From Lucinisca nassula (lineage: Eukaryota > Mollusca > Bivalvia > Lucinida > Lucinidae): a stretch of DNA of 64,000 nucleotides. Position numbers and translations under genes: made by a program. Below the pieces are notes generated by a model. It did no database searches. It worked only from the letters and a program-made list of their open reading frames with translations, and was not told the DNA's origin. The DNA lies in NCBI GenBank assembly GCA_963580285.1, contig OY757011.1, positions 201,145,644 through 201,209,643 on the forward strand, read 5' to 3'. Shown piece after piece: positions 1-10,200 of the stretch (position 1 is its first letter; every line of letters begins with the position of its first letter).

Positions 1-240
1 AGGTTTTAACCGGCTAACATTTTCGGCTCAGTGCGGTACGTTTCAGTTCATTGAAACGCGCGACGCAGTTTCGAAACTTTCCCGCGATCAAACTTCAGCG
101 TTTGATGCAACTGTCTTCGAAAATAGCTTTTTAAAATTATTTCGACGCTTTTTGTGTTTCTTTTGTAATGGGACTTGACTCATTTTGGTTTTGAGAATCA
201 TTTTTTGGATGTGAATATAATTCTAATGAACTCTGTAAAG

Positions 241-297
241 ATGGCGGATTATCGCGAGAAATTGAACGAGATTCCAGGCGAGATTTGGGTGCCTAAG
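241..297 (+). CDS. possible first coding exon, 19 codons (very tentative)
   Basis: An ATG in a good initiation context (AAGATGGCGG) opens a 19-codon frame (MADYREKLNEIPGEIWVPK) that stops at TAG 298-300. A GT that could serve as a splice donor (CTAAGTAGGT) lies inside the last codons, so this may be exon 1 of a host gene continuing past an intron. The first 240 bases are richer in CpG than the rest of the window, which would suit a promoter. The stretch EIPGEIWVP recalls the opening of NUMOD4-type motifs, but it is too short to assign. I see no second exon nearby. It could be chance. Confidence 0.18.
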
Positions 298-434
298 TAG
301 GTTGTTCCAGCCTCTCTACAGTAAAGCAAACACTTCGTGTGTTTGCTATTAACTCCATGTGAGACAAAGAGAAAAAGGGTGACAACGACAAACTGTAATT
401 TACATTTACCTACGCTCGATAATTGCTGGTACGC

Positions 435-436
<2 letters not shown>

Positions 437-507
<71 letters not shown>
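437..507. repeat. (AG)n microsatellite
   Basis: About 35 uninterrupted AG units. Translated frames through it give artificial Arg-Glu or Ser-Leu repeats. Confidence 0.97.
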
Positions 508-509
<2 letters not shown>

Positions 510-532
510 AACATGTAGGCAGTGGGGCACTC

Positions 533-564
533 AGAGAGAGAGAGAGCGAGAGAGAGAGAGAGAG
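533..564. repeat. (AG)n microsatellite, second block
   Basis: A shorter AG tract with one C interruption, 25 bases after the first block. Confidence 0.95.
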
Positions 565-1009
565 GTAACCCATTTGGGTCGTACGTACAATATATCATTG
601 TGAACAGTTAACTAAAAAAAAACAGCGTTTTTACACTATCAGACGCGACGTCATATGATAAAAAATGAATTTATATGCTTGAAAAATGAAATTGTCGTTA
701 ATAATAGAGCTATGGAGTATAAACCCAGATGAAATGTATGTTGAATCACACATCATGAATTTAACAAGTCCATGATATGAATACACTTGAAAACCTCAGT
801 TTGTATAAAGAGATTGGGATAAGGGTGTAGATTATATTCTTTTCTTGGTAAGAAGAAAGCGTCGATACTCATTACTATAGCCCCCCCCCCCCCCCCCCCG
901 CGTCATAAGGCAATGCTGTGGAACGTCCATAATCTATTTTTAAAGCAGAAAGAAGAAATGAAATACAATTTATCCTGAGACCATTTATTTATTGTTTTAT
1001 GGCCATGAA
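565..1009. other. non-coding stretch with poly(C) tract
   Basis: Apart from a run of 19 C at 881-899, I see no gene or recognisable repeat here. Confidence 0.6.
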
Positions 1010-1253
1010 CATAATGTTAACAAGTCCGTGTAATGAACACCACTCTAAACCCCTTTTATGTAGAGAAAAATGGGGTTTAGTGGGGTGTTCACCATTTTCC
1101 TTATTCCTGCTCAAAGACATAGGTTGTGAGTAGTATTTTTCTAATGAGCACTCAAAACCCATGTTTGGAGAAAAAATAAGAAAAAAAATACAAAGGAACC
1201 ATTTTTGAGATATGAAAGAATGCACTATGTCACACGTGTGTGTTATGGTAATG
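1010..1253. mobile_element. HP1 hairpin MITE, degenerate copy
   Basis: The left end reads AACAAGTCCGTGTAATGAAC. The middle has a decayed palindrome around TAATGAGCAC, and the right end resembles the CACACTGGTGTGTTATCGTAATG-type terminus seen inverted at 12,893 and 60,999. Paired AAACCCC and GGGGTTT blocks, typical of the family, are present. Confidence 0.6.
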
Positions 1254-1599
1254 TACTGCATTATAATACAAGGATGTGGTATCCTAATCTTTATTTGCCA
1301 GATACTCCAAACACCTCGTAATATTATATGGTGTCCGTGCCAACTGAGGGTAACACGACTCCCGGAAACCGCCGAAATCACATCTGAAATCATCGAAATC
1401 CCCGCTGAAATCACCGAAATCAGCCTTAATCTCCCCATAATCACCATTGAAAATATATATTGTAGCAATGTTATATTAAAATGCATTAGGTAATGTATAA
1501 ATGCCATTTTATTTTTAAATTATCTATATGATTTTGGATATAATACGGTTGTTTAACACGGTAAATACAATTGCAAACATTTTTTTATACCAGTACTCA

Positions 1600-2761
1600 T
1601 CACATTGTGTCTGCAAAGCTTGCTCGCGTCCAAAGTGATGATGTTTTCTGATCCATTCCTTGTGACGAACGAAGATAAGCAAAGCTGTGTACTAGCTCCA
1701 ATGCTGTTTAGCACGATGTTGTCTTTGAGCTCACAGACGCTTTCCAGGATGGTGACAATGGTATACGCTTTAAATATTGCTTTGATGGGAAGTTTTTCAA
1801 TCTAAGAACGATGCAGGCTAAATGCAACCTGAAGACAGAGGTAACAGAGAAGTTCCTCACTGCCGATGACATGGTAAAGGGTAGTCCAATAGAAGCGAAG
1901 AGAAGATGCAAACATATCTTGTATCTGATACATGTGACAATTTTGACATCACATTAGCATCAAATCGACTGAAGTGGTATGTCAGCCAGCATCTAGAAAG
2001 CCCTGCATGAATCCTGTCATTACAGTGGAAGGTCAAAGAATGCAAGTAGTAGACAAGTTCGTCCAACTTTGAAGTTGTGCACATTAATGATGCCAGGATT
2101 GTCAAAGCTGGTGCGGCATTTTGCCGACCACGACACAGAGTTTCCTATCGAAACTTGAATCAGATCTGACACAAAGCTGAAAGTCCACAGAGCTATGTTA
2201 TTGCTAATTGTGTTATAAATACCCATACTAAGATAGAAGTGAAGGCAATGATCGGGAATCGATACAATTAACCCACACCTCCAATCAGAGACATCAAAGG
2301 GAAAGAAACACAAACATTAAATAACTAGACCCTAATGGAAACATCAATAGCGGAGTAACTTTCCCACAAATGACCAATTGGCTATCCAAAACAAAAAGAC
2401 ATGACAAAAGACAAACCATAACAAATATAAACCGCGACAGAATAACCGCCTTGGAACGGTACAGTTTACCAACGGCATACCAAAAATTTGAATCGCCTCC
2501 ATACGTAGAAATCTTCTAAAGATAAAGTTGCAAGACAGGATTCGGATGCCGAGCGTACACACTCTTCTAAAATTGTCACAGTTAAGATGGACAGATTTTG
2601 TAACCAGAATGCCTGATAAACGCTTGCCGAAGACATCCAATGCGTCCGAGCTCCTGCAAATTCTTTATGTACGCTTAAAATGTTTGAAAGCCGAATCTAC
2701 ACCGGGAAAAGCGACTTATGACAAGCGAACGCGACGAAGATCGACTATTACGAGTTCGTAA
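1600..2761 (+). pseudogene. decayed RTE-like LINE, RT C-terminal half (LINE-F)
   Basis: Plus-strand frames show broken pieces of the RT and C-terminal region of an RTE-type non-LTR retrotransposon. A segment like the RT motif (V)KQGCVLAPxLFS appears as KQSCVLAPMLFS near 1680-1720. VITVEGQRMQVVDKF lies near 2020, and TKLKVHRAMLL near 2170-2200. The terminal block HTLLKLSQLRWTDFVTRMPD lies near 2560-2620. Several frameshifts and stops separate these pieces, and a SINE fragment splits the region near 2.2-2.4 kb. The family's usual function is target-primed reverse transcription, but this copy cannot code for it. The pattern of conserved blocks in order is what supports the call. Confidence 0.75.
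2225..2415 (+). mobile_element. SINE-7 fragment inside LINE-F
   Basis: The segment AGTGAAGGCAATGATCGGGA and the following ATC-rich part match a copy at 52,010-52,150, including ACTTTCCCACAAATGA near the end. It lies exactly where LINE-F coding similarity is interrupted. Confidence 0.55.
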
Positions 2762-3480
2762 CCTGTTTCCGACTTTTTCTAACATTTCGGGCATTGCCAG
2801 TCTCTTACAAACAGGAACACGTCTAGCTCAAACTACATTGAAGATTAACTATTCTCCTGAATAAGGATAAACTGTGGTTGCCATTAGGAAATTGTGCATT
2901 ATTTCATGATTTCAAAAAATGACATTTATTTTCTGATTAAAGTTTGCAATGTCTTTCTTGTTTCAGCTCATTGAGGATGTTCTAGCGTGTACCCGCAATC
3001 TATGTGATTGTTCAGAAGAATAATATTTAACCCTTTTAAACCCCATACTCTTTATAAAGTGGGATTTTCTTTGGTTTTCATTACACAGACTTGTTAACAT
3101 GATGCTGAGTTTCCTTGTTGACGCCAGCTTCAATTTTCGGGGGTCAATTGTTCAAAACGTAGTACATGTACCGTTCAGAATTTTATCAATTAATATGGCA
3201 ATTGTGCTAAAAAATGTCTGTGTATTATATACATGTATTGGACTTATTAGAATAGTAAACAATTTGACCAATAATAGACTCGTTAAGCTAACATTGTAGT
3301 GAACAGGGGGCTTTGTGGTCTCTGTATTTGTACACATACCTAATTTTCCGAGTGCTTCGAAACAATCCGAGTGCAAAGATACATTCACCATAACTGTCAT
3401 TTTTTCTGATATAAATTTGTGATATTTTTCTTGTTTTTACGCCAAACATTGCTTGTAGATGCTCGTTAGAACCGCTTATT
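2762..3480. other. non-coding stretch with HP1 fragments
   Basis: 3,025-3,105 is the terminal part of an HP1 element (ACCCC... TTTATAAAGTGGG... CAGACTTGTTAACATGATG). 3,455-3,478 carries the HP1 core half GCTCGTTAGAACCGC. Otherwise AT-rich with no gene visible. Confidence 0.5.
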
Positions 3481-3698
3481 AAGGGGAATGGGAACACCTT
3501 CAGGGGAGGCAACTCCTGCAAAAAGTATTTTTGTCTCCCATGTCAATAGAATCAACACTTAAAGGAATTATAATTTCCTTTAAGAGTTGACCCTTCTTCT
3601 GTGGGAACAATTTTATAGAAAAGCGAGCAGGAAGTCGCGAAAGTTGTCTTCCTTTGAAAAATGGCGGAAAAATATGACAGGTGTTCCCATTCCCATTT
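3481..3698. mobile_element. HP3 MITE (TIR AAGGGGAATGGGAACACC)
   Basis: It begins AAGGGGAATGGGAACACCTT and ends with the inverse GGTGTTCCCATTCCC. The same internal blocks (TCAGGGGAGGCAACTCCTGC, TCTCCCATGTCAATAG, TGAAAAATGGCGG) recur in three other copies in this window. It has no coding capacity and is most likely a non-autonomous DNA transposon. Confidence 0.85.
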
Positions 3699-4649
3699 AG
3701 GGAGAAGAAAAATAATGAACACCCTTGTAAACACCAGGGGCCAATTCAAAATTAACAATGTCGTTAGTTAACGTATCGTTAAAACTTTGATAATTAAATA
3801 TGACAATTATTCTCATTTTTTTTGCGGATGCTGATGCTGCTCATATTTTTTCAGCAAAAATACCAAAAATTTCGATATTGTACTTGCTAGAAGAGTTAAC
3901 AATATGACCACTAACGAGCTCGTTAAGCTAACGGTGCTTTGAACAACTGGCCCCAGTTCTTCTCTTTATAAAGCGGGGTTTACTGGGGTGATTATTTCAC
4001 GAATTTGTGTGGTATGCATTTCACGTAGAGTTTAACGCATAAAACTGTTGATGATGTCCAGATTGAGAGTACAATTGCTCATATACACTACAATAACGGA
4101 TTCGAAGTCGCACATCAGGTTAATACTCTGATATCTTTTAAATAATTTCCTTTGGCAAAATATCATTTTTGGTACCTTAGTTTACCCTATTCTACCCTAA
4201 TTACCGCGACTACATTTTGAACGACCCTCACATGCTGAGAAACAACGTAGCGTATTTTATATGAATAAACTCATGATACTAAAATCCTTTAAGAGCAAAT
4301 TACTACTCCATTTCCACAGTTATCGTATTTAATTTTATTTCGACAAACTTTAAATAAACTATCGTATTGCCTTTCTTACATTAAAGAAATGTTACGTGAA
4401 GCAATAAAGTTTTAACAGCACGCGACAAGACAATAAAATTACCACAACGGTGTCTGTGGCTACCTTTAAGGTGAAAAAGCGGAAATGTTTAAACATCGTC
4501 ACATATATGATGGTGGGGCTCTCCAGACGTGAGCATTGCACATATATCATTTTGCTTTTCCAGCAGAAAGGATTAAAAACTTAAAGGTCAGTGAACACTA
4601 AAATATCATACCTCTGTACGCTCGTATACCGCATGAAGATAACTTCACG
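3699..4649. other. AT-rich non-coding stretch
   Basis: An HP1 terminal fragment lies at about 3,960-4,010 (TTTATAAAGCGGGGTTTACT). Nothing else is recognisable. Confidence 0.5.
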
Positions 4650-4875
4650 TTAACCCATTTTGTACCAAATGGAACCTTCCACCTTATATATAGCAGGAGT
4701 CCATTTCAAAATTTAGGGGTGTCAGGTTGTGTTTTCTTCCAATTTTATTTGGAAAATTTCTGAACGTTATGCAAACAGTGCATGCCCTGACCAGACGCCG
4801 CATTCTGTGGCGTCTGATCTGGGCCTGCAGTATTTGCCAGGGTACCCGTTTGAGGGTTTCCGGCAAAAAATGACT
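4650..4875. mobile_element. HP2 hairpin MITE
   Basis: It begins TTAACCCATTTTGTACC and ends near GCAAAAAATG. Compare the 54.4-kb copy, which ends in GGTACAAAATGGGTTAA, the inverse of the start. The core is an imperfect palindrome built on CAGACGCCGCATTCTGTGGCGTCTG, flanked by the paired arms GCAAACAGTG and (C)ACTGTTTGC. It abuts an HP1 copy. Confidence 0.8.
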
Positions 4876-5153
4876 TAACGAGTCCGTGCAATGAACGCCC
4901 TCTAAACCCCACAGAATATAGAGAAAACTGGGGTTTCCTGGGGGTAATCACTATTTTTCTTATTTCTGCCCCCAAGACATAGGTTATGGGTACCGCGGTA
5001 GTTAGAAGCGCGGTTCTAACGAGTACCCGAAACCTATAATTGGAGTATATAAGAAAAATAATACTAATTTTCGATTATTTTTTTTTAGAAAAATAGCTTT
5101 TTTGAGATATGAAAGAACTTGATGCAGTATTGACAAACCCGTGTACTGCAATG
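4872..5153. mobile_element. HP1 hairpin MITE copy
   Basis: The left end reads AACGAGTCCGTGCAATGAACG. AACCCCA and TGGGGTTT arms follow, then the core GGTTCTAACGAGTACCC with only its right half conserved. The right end near 5,150 is decayed. Confidence 0.75.
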
Positions 5154-5189
5154 GAGTCTCTCATATCCGTAGAACTAGGTTTTATCATT

Positions 5190-5329
5190 GCGGTTCTAAA
5201 TTTACGAGTACCATAAGTCTATGTTTCAGAGCAAAATTAAAAATGATGTATACTCCACATAACACAAAGTTCTGCCCATATAAAGTGGGCTGACATGGGT
5301 ATTCATTACATGGACTCGTTAATGTGATG
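5190..5329. mobile_element. HP1 fragment
   Basis: A partial copy running from the core GCGGTTCTAA to the terminus GGACTCGTTAATGTGATG. Confidence 0.65.
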
Positions 5330-5591
5330 CAACGCCTTTTGTTGCATTTGGAATAAATTGCGTGTTTCTTGTTTCCACTCATATTTTTGTTGCAACTTAA
5401 GATCAAAGTTCCGAACGAAATGCTTAATTTCTTTCTAGAAAATAGAAAATTATTCCTCTGGCTTCTTGTCGGAACAGATACAAAATGACGGGTATTACCA
5501 ATGAAGTCCAACTCAAATCAAATGGGGTGCTCAGCTGATCCAGTAAGTTTGCACATGTCATTGTAGAAGTGGCACTCATAGCTAGGATAAT

Positions 5592-5825
5592 AAAGGGAAA
5601 TGGGAACACCTTCAGGGGAGGCAACTCCTGCAAAAGTTTTTTTGTCTCCCATATCAATAAGGATCAACTCTTAAAGGGAGGAGCAAGTACTTTCCTTTAA
5701 GAGTTGACCCTTTTTCCGTGGGAAAGAGTTTATAGATAAAAGCGAACAGGAAGTTCCGAAAGTTGTCTCCCTTTGAAAAATGGCGGATAACTCGAGAAAT
5801 CTGCCAGGTGTTCCCATTCCCCTTA
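5592..5825. mobile_element. HP3 MITE copy
   Basis: Terminal inverted repeats AAAGGGAAATGGGAACACC and GGTGTTCCCATTCCCCTTAA. Internally it contains facing copies of AACTCTTAAAGG and CCTTTAAGAGTT, so the interior is also self-complementary. Confidence 0.88.
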
Positions 5826-5934
5826 AGAGATATATTTTTTCTTTTATGTCCTCAATGTGATTCATAAAGCATCCACATCATATCTTTCTAACAAGAAATT
5901 TTACTTATCTGGAGTATGCGGGCTGGATGTCAAT

Positions 5935-6230
5935 TTTGTTTGAATTGAGATTTTGCATCCCCGTCAACACTATTAAGGTCATGTTGGTGATGTTGCTTCC
6001 AAATTTTGGGACTTTTACCCGACATTGAGATGAAATGGCATCTCAATCCCTACCGCCCAGTGAAAACAAAATGGTTATATGCCTGTACGGTCCGACTTGA
6101 ATCACTTTTCCTGGGCAGGCTTAGACTTTCTAGGCGGTTTACCACCACTGATGTGCGGTCGGTTTCAGTTATGCGTGGAAGCACCATGCAGCCCAATCTA
6201 TTATTTTCTAGCCCCGATGGTCGGGGCCTT
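5935..6230 (-). mobile_element. SINE-3 copy
   Basis: It carries the blocks CAACACTATTAAGGTCAT, ACCCGACATTGAGATGAA and GCCCCGATGGTCGGGGC, shared with copies at 6.4, 35.3, 54.0 and 60.4 kb. Orientation is judged from the 35.3-kb copy, which ends in a CAAA-rich tail. Confidence 0.7.
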
Positions 6231-6235
6231 ACGTA

Positions 6236-6386
6236 ATAGTAGTTGTAGCAGAATAAAAAGTAGTAGTAGAAGTTGTAGATGTCGTAAAAAAGTAGTTGTA
6301 GTAGTAGCAGTAATAGTAACTGTTGTTGCTATTCTTGCAATATTGTTTGTGATAGTAGCAGTACTAGTGATAGCAGCAGTTTTTGT
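6236..6386. repeat. degenerate (GTA/GTT)n array, first half
   Basis: A run of imperfect GTA, GTT and GCA triplets. The same array resumes at 6,839 after two SINE insertions. Confidence 0.85.
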
Positions 6387-6570
6387 TCATTTGATTTGAG
6401 GTTTAACGTCCCTGTCAACACTGTAAAGGTCATTTTGGAGACGTTGCTTCCAATTGTGTGGGACTTTTACCCGACATTGAGATGAAATGACATCTCAAGC
6501 CCTGTCGCCCAATGAAACCAACAGGGTTTATAACCATGTGCAGGCCGACTCGCACCGTGGTAGAAGCAGT
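6387..6570 (-). mobile_element. SINE-3 copy (partial)
   Basis: Carries GGTTTAACGTCCCTGTCAAC and ACCCGACATTGAGATGAAAT, as in the other SINE-3 copies. It is cut short where SINE-4 joins. Confidence 0.75.
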
Positions 6571-6572
6571 GT

Positions 6573-6838
6573 GTGTGTGAATTCGGGTTTAACGTCGCTT
6601 TCAACAATTTTTCAGTCATATCACGACGGTGTCTGGTTGCGACAGGGAGTTATACAACACCCAGTCACATTATCCTCACACTGGGTCGACCAGTCCTAGC
6701 TCTACCCCGTAAATCTGAGTGCCAAGCGAGGAGCAGCTAGTACTATTTTTAACGACTTTGGTATGTCACGGCCCGGGATCGAACCTGACCTCCCGTTCCC
6801 CGGAGCGGACACTCTACCAACTGAGCTATCGGGGCCGG
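6573..6838 (-). mobile_element. SINE-4, tRNA-headed
   Basis: Read on the minus strand, the head contains a box A-like GATAGCTCAGTTGGTAGAG and a box B GGTTCGATCCC in tRNA-like spacing. The tail reads TTGTTGAAAGCGACGTTAAA, a style of 3' end common in mollusc SINEs. Pol III transcription and LINE-dependent mobilisation are the expected behaviour of the class. It is a SINE rather than a tRNA gene because the long body and tail follow directly. Confidence 0.85.
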
Positions 6839-6985
6839 TAGGTAGAAGCAGTAATAACCTTGGAGGCAGTAGTTGTTGTAGTCAGTAGAAGTAGTGACAG
6901 TAGCAGCAATAGTTATTGTTTTGTAGTAGTAGTAGTAGGAGTTGTAGTATTAATGGTAATAGTGATAGTAGTAATGGTTGTGAGG
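6839..6985. repeat. degenerate (GTA/GTT)n array, second half
   Basis: Continuation of the array at 6,236-6,386; the SINE pair sits inside it. Confidence 0.8.
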
Positions 6986-7395
6986 CACTATATTTTTATT
7001 GATGAGCCTATCTTTAACCCTAAACCAGAATACACGGACTTTAATGAATATTTAGATGTACTTACAGATGTATATGTATTTGTCTCCTTTGATAACGATA
7101 ACATAAAGATGTGTTTTATTATGTAAAATTATAAATATACGCCGAGTCCCGAAACCTATAAAATACCCGGTAATACTATGCATATAAGCATATATAAGAA
7201 TCAAGTCGATTCAGACCAGACTGTGCAGCTGCTTGTGCAGTAAATAAGACCAGATGACGCCACATTTAAAAATAATGAGAGGTCTGGGCCCAACAAAACG
7301 CATTTGAGGTGAGTGGTAGAAACGCTAAGGGCATAGTTAAAAAGTCCCCAGCATACAGATGGTTCAGCTCATCAAAAAAAAAAGATCATTATCTC

Positions 7396-7467
7396 ATAGG
7401 CGAGCAGCAAATGCTCAGGCGAGACTGCGCATGCGCAGTCTCGCCTGAGCATTCGCTGCTCGCATAG
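7396..7467. repeat. near-perfect 36-bp-arm palindrome with central TGCGCATGCGCA
   Basis: The arms run from CGAGCAGCAAATGCTCAGG to its inverse, with the centre at 7,431/7,432. The centre TGCGCATGCGCA matches the known NRF1 consensus. The arms are the inner part of the HP4 family (33.7, 55.6 and 56.3 kb), here without the HP4 outer arms. Confidence 0.9.
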
Positions 7468-7830
7468 ATATAGAGCATGAGGAGACATTGAGATAGCTAT
7501 ATGCACCATGACGTCAGTTGTCTGCGCATGCGCATTGGAAACACATTAATCGTAAAATACTGAAGTTCATTTTCTCATACGTCGACTTCTTATAATTTGT
7601 AAGTGAAGAATGCAACAGCCCATCGGGCTAGGTGGAAATATTTTATCAATAATCATTTGTCTAAGAATGTTACAAAAATTTACATATATTAATTAAATAA
7701 CACCTGGTAAGATTAACTGTTTGATCGTGTAAGATTGTTCCGACAAGTGACAAATATTACACTGTAACATTTAAATTTATGATTCAGCAAAATAATATGT
7801 TTGAATATAAATATGGGACATGCACATGCT

Positions 7831-7931
7831 TGCGCGCACGTGTAAATGTGTGCGCACATACATGTGCGCGTTCGTTTGCGCGCCCGCGCGCGCGCGTGTG
7901 CGTGCGTGCGTGTGTGTGTATGTGTGTGTGA
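7831..7931. repeat. alternating purine-pyrimidine tract (GT/GC)
   Basis: About 100 bases of GC, CG, GT and TG alternation, including GCGCGCCCGCGCGCGCGC and a GTGT tail. It is low-complexity and a textbook candidate for Z-DNA. Confidence 0.9.
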
Positions 7932-8044
7932 CGCCACTCAAAGGACCGGCCAGATGAACGGACAACAGAAACTTCTCTGTAAATTACTAAAACGGAAGAA
8001 CAACTTCTCAGGTGCTTAAACGGCGGATCAAGGGTATACGTCAC

Positions 8045-8089
8045 TATTGTTGACGGGGACGTTAAACCTCAAACCAAACAAACGAAACA
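8045..8089 (+). mobile_element. SINE-3 3' tail fragment
   Basis: TGTTGACGGGGACGTTAAAC followed by CAAAC repeats matches the end of the SINE-3 copy at 35.3 kb. Confidence 0.6.
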
Positions 8090-8866
8090 AAAATGGCCGC
8101 CAGAGCTAAAAATAGAAAAAACCTTTAAATGACATCTCCTCCTAGGCAAATAGCCCCATTTGAAAATAATTTCACAGGAATGTTCCTTGAGTGACCCTCT
8201 TTCAAAATTGTTTAAATCGTTCTGCTTCGTTAAACAAAATGGCCATCAGAGCTAAAAATAGAAAAAAAACCCTTTAAATGACATTTCCTCCTAGGCAAAT
8301 GGCCCCATTTGAAAATAATTTCACAGGAATGTTCCTTGAGTGACCCTCTTTCAAAATTGCCTAAATGGTTCTGCTTAGTTGAACAAAATGGCCACCAGAG
8401 CTAAAACTAGAACAACCTTTAAATGACATCTCCTCCTAGGCAAATTGCCCTATTTGAAAATAATTTCACAGGAATGTTCCTTGAATGACCCTCTTTCAAA
8501 ATTGTTTAAATCGTTTCGCTCCGTTAAATAAAATGGCCGCCGGAGCTAAAAATAGAAAACCTTTAAATGACATCTCCTCCTGGGCAAATGGCCCGATTTG
8601 AAAATAATATCACAGGAATTTTCCTTGAGTGACCCTCTTTCAAAATTGCCTAAATCTTTCCACTCCGATAAACAAAATGGCCACCAGAGCTAAAAATAGA
8701 AAAACCTTTAAATGACATTTCCTCCCAGGCAAATGGCCCGATTTGAAAATAATTTCCCAGGAATGTTCCTTGAGTGACCCTCTTTCAAAATTGCCTAAAC
8801 TGTTCCGCTATGTTAAACAAAATGGACATCAGAGCTAAAAACAGAAAAACCTTCAAATTCCACTAC
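8090..8866. repeat. tandem array, ~145-bp unit, about 5.4 copies
   Basis: Units start with AAAATGG at 8,090, 8,236, 8,385, 8,530, 8,674 and 8,819, giving periods of 146, 149, 145, 144 and 145. Shared blocks are AGAGCTAAAAATAGAAAA, GACATCTCCTCCTAGGCAAA and GGAATGTTCCTTGAGTGACC. The units have diverged by scattered substitutions. No ORF runs through them. Confidence 0.95.
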
Positions 8867-9575
8867 AATGAAAAATAGCCTCCAAAGATAAAAGTATGGT
8901 CCACATCACCTTAAAGCAGTGAATAATTCATTTCCATAAGCTTTGAAACATCTTGGATTCAGGTGAGCGATTCAGAGCCATTATGGCCCTCTTGTTTCTG
9001 CTTTTCATGAAAGTATAAACGACAGCGGGTCGCTACCAAAGTTTACATGAACCCCTTCCGGGTTCATATACTTTGCACGCGACCCACTTCGTTCATACTT
9101 TAATGAACAGCAGAAAAATAAAATTCATTTCTTAATATTCATACTCGTATGTATATGTTTTTTTATTTACTTCTTGTCATAGATTTAAAATGCGGAACTA
9201 TTTTATTCTGATTGTCATTATTAGTTTATCATAGACTTAACGCAAACTCATGACATGTAGCTCATAAAATCTCACCAGATGCAAATATTGGTATTTCCGT
9301 ATCTGACTTTTTTTTAGACAAATCATCAGGTGTAATGCGCGGAAAGAATAAAGATTGTGTGCATTACATCGAGACAAGATGTTCAATACCCTTTATCCAG
9401 CTTTTCACGACAATCCGTACCTTTGCAAACAGTGCAGATCTAGATGTTTGTCATTCAGTTCGCGATTGGTGTGGGCAAGAATGATGCTTGTACTCATTAA
9501 AATTTCGCCTCATTGACACATGTGCGACCAGTTAAGACTCAAATCAGGCGGAATATACAACCCGGTATGGCAAGG
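8867..9575. other. non-coding stretch
   Basis: Contains a short inverted pair around GAACCCCTTCCGGGTTC at 9,048-9,066, flanked by GACAGCGGGTCG and CGCGACCCAC. No gene is visible. Confidence 0.5.
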
Positions 9576-9847
9576 CATCACGCAAACACGCCTGTTTAAT
9601 TTCGATCCCCTCAAACCCCACTTTTATATGGTAAAATTAGGGTTTACATGGGTATACATTACTTCTATAATTTCTGCTCAAAACATAGATTATGGGATCT
9701 CGTTAGAACCGCCTCGGCTTGGCGAGTTCGCGCAATCTATGTTTTGAGTAGAAATATGAAAAATATCAGATTTTTTCTTTATCTGAAATTTTTCATTTTT
9801 GGGTGATTTTTATTTCTTCATGTTTGCATAGGATTCTTTTCGTAATG
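9576..9847. mobile_element. HP1 hairpin MITE, type II ends
   Basis: It starts CATCACGCAAACACGCC and ends with a decayed inverse (GCATAGGATTCTTTTCGTAATG-like). The core CTCGTTAGAACCGCCTCGG is followed by a damaged right arm, and AACATAGATT and AATCTATGTTTTGAG flank it as an outer stem. Confidence 0.8.
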
Positions 9848-10003
9848 TTTTTCTCTTATCTCCTTTGGCTAGTTCACAGACTGTAGAAAGCTTCTGCGAT
9901 CAGTGAAGATCCTGATCAGACTGTTCGGATGCACAGAATCACCCGAGTCTTCGTTGGTCGCACATGTATTATGTAGGTTTTGTTGTGCGCTGGCCCTTGT
10001 TGT

Positions 10004-10200
10004 ATTGTTATATACTGTATGCCAGTGGACTCTTCCATTGCTATATGTTGGACAAGTCCATTTGTCATATTAGGCGGGTGTCAGGCCTATTTTTCGTTTC
10101 TGTTCTATTTTTGACAGAAAATTCTGTTAGCAAATAGTGCAGGGCCTGATAAGACGCTGGGTCTGTACTCTTTGACAAGGTACACCTTTAATGGTTAACA
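10004..10200. mobile_element. HP2 copy, right arm decayed
   Basis: GGACAAGTCCATTTGTCATATT, GAAAATTCTGTTAGCAAATAG and GGTACACCTTTAATGG match the 14.5-kb copy. Confidence 0.7.

Noticed and set aside
249..603. Two overlapping ORFs with Ser-Leu or Arg-Glu repeats
   Set aside because: They are translations of the (AG)n microsatellite; no other support.
6765..6838. tRNA gene on the minus strand
   Set aside because: Boxes A and B are present, but a long SINE body and tail follow; the same logic rejects tRNA genes at 15.0, 15.74, 35.2, 47.2 and 48.85 kb.
8090..8866. CRISPR-like array
   Set aside because: The whole 145-bp unit is repeated, with no short repeat and unique spacer pattern, and the genome is eukaryotic.
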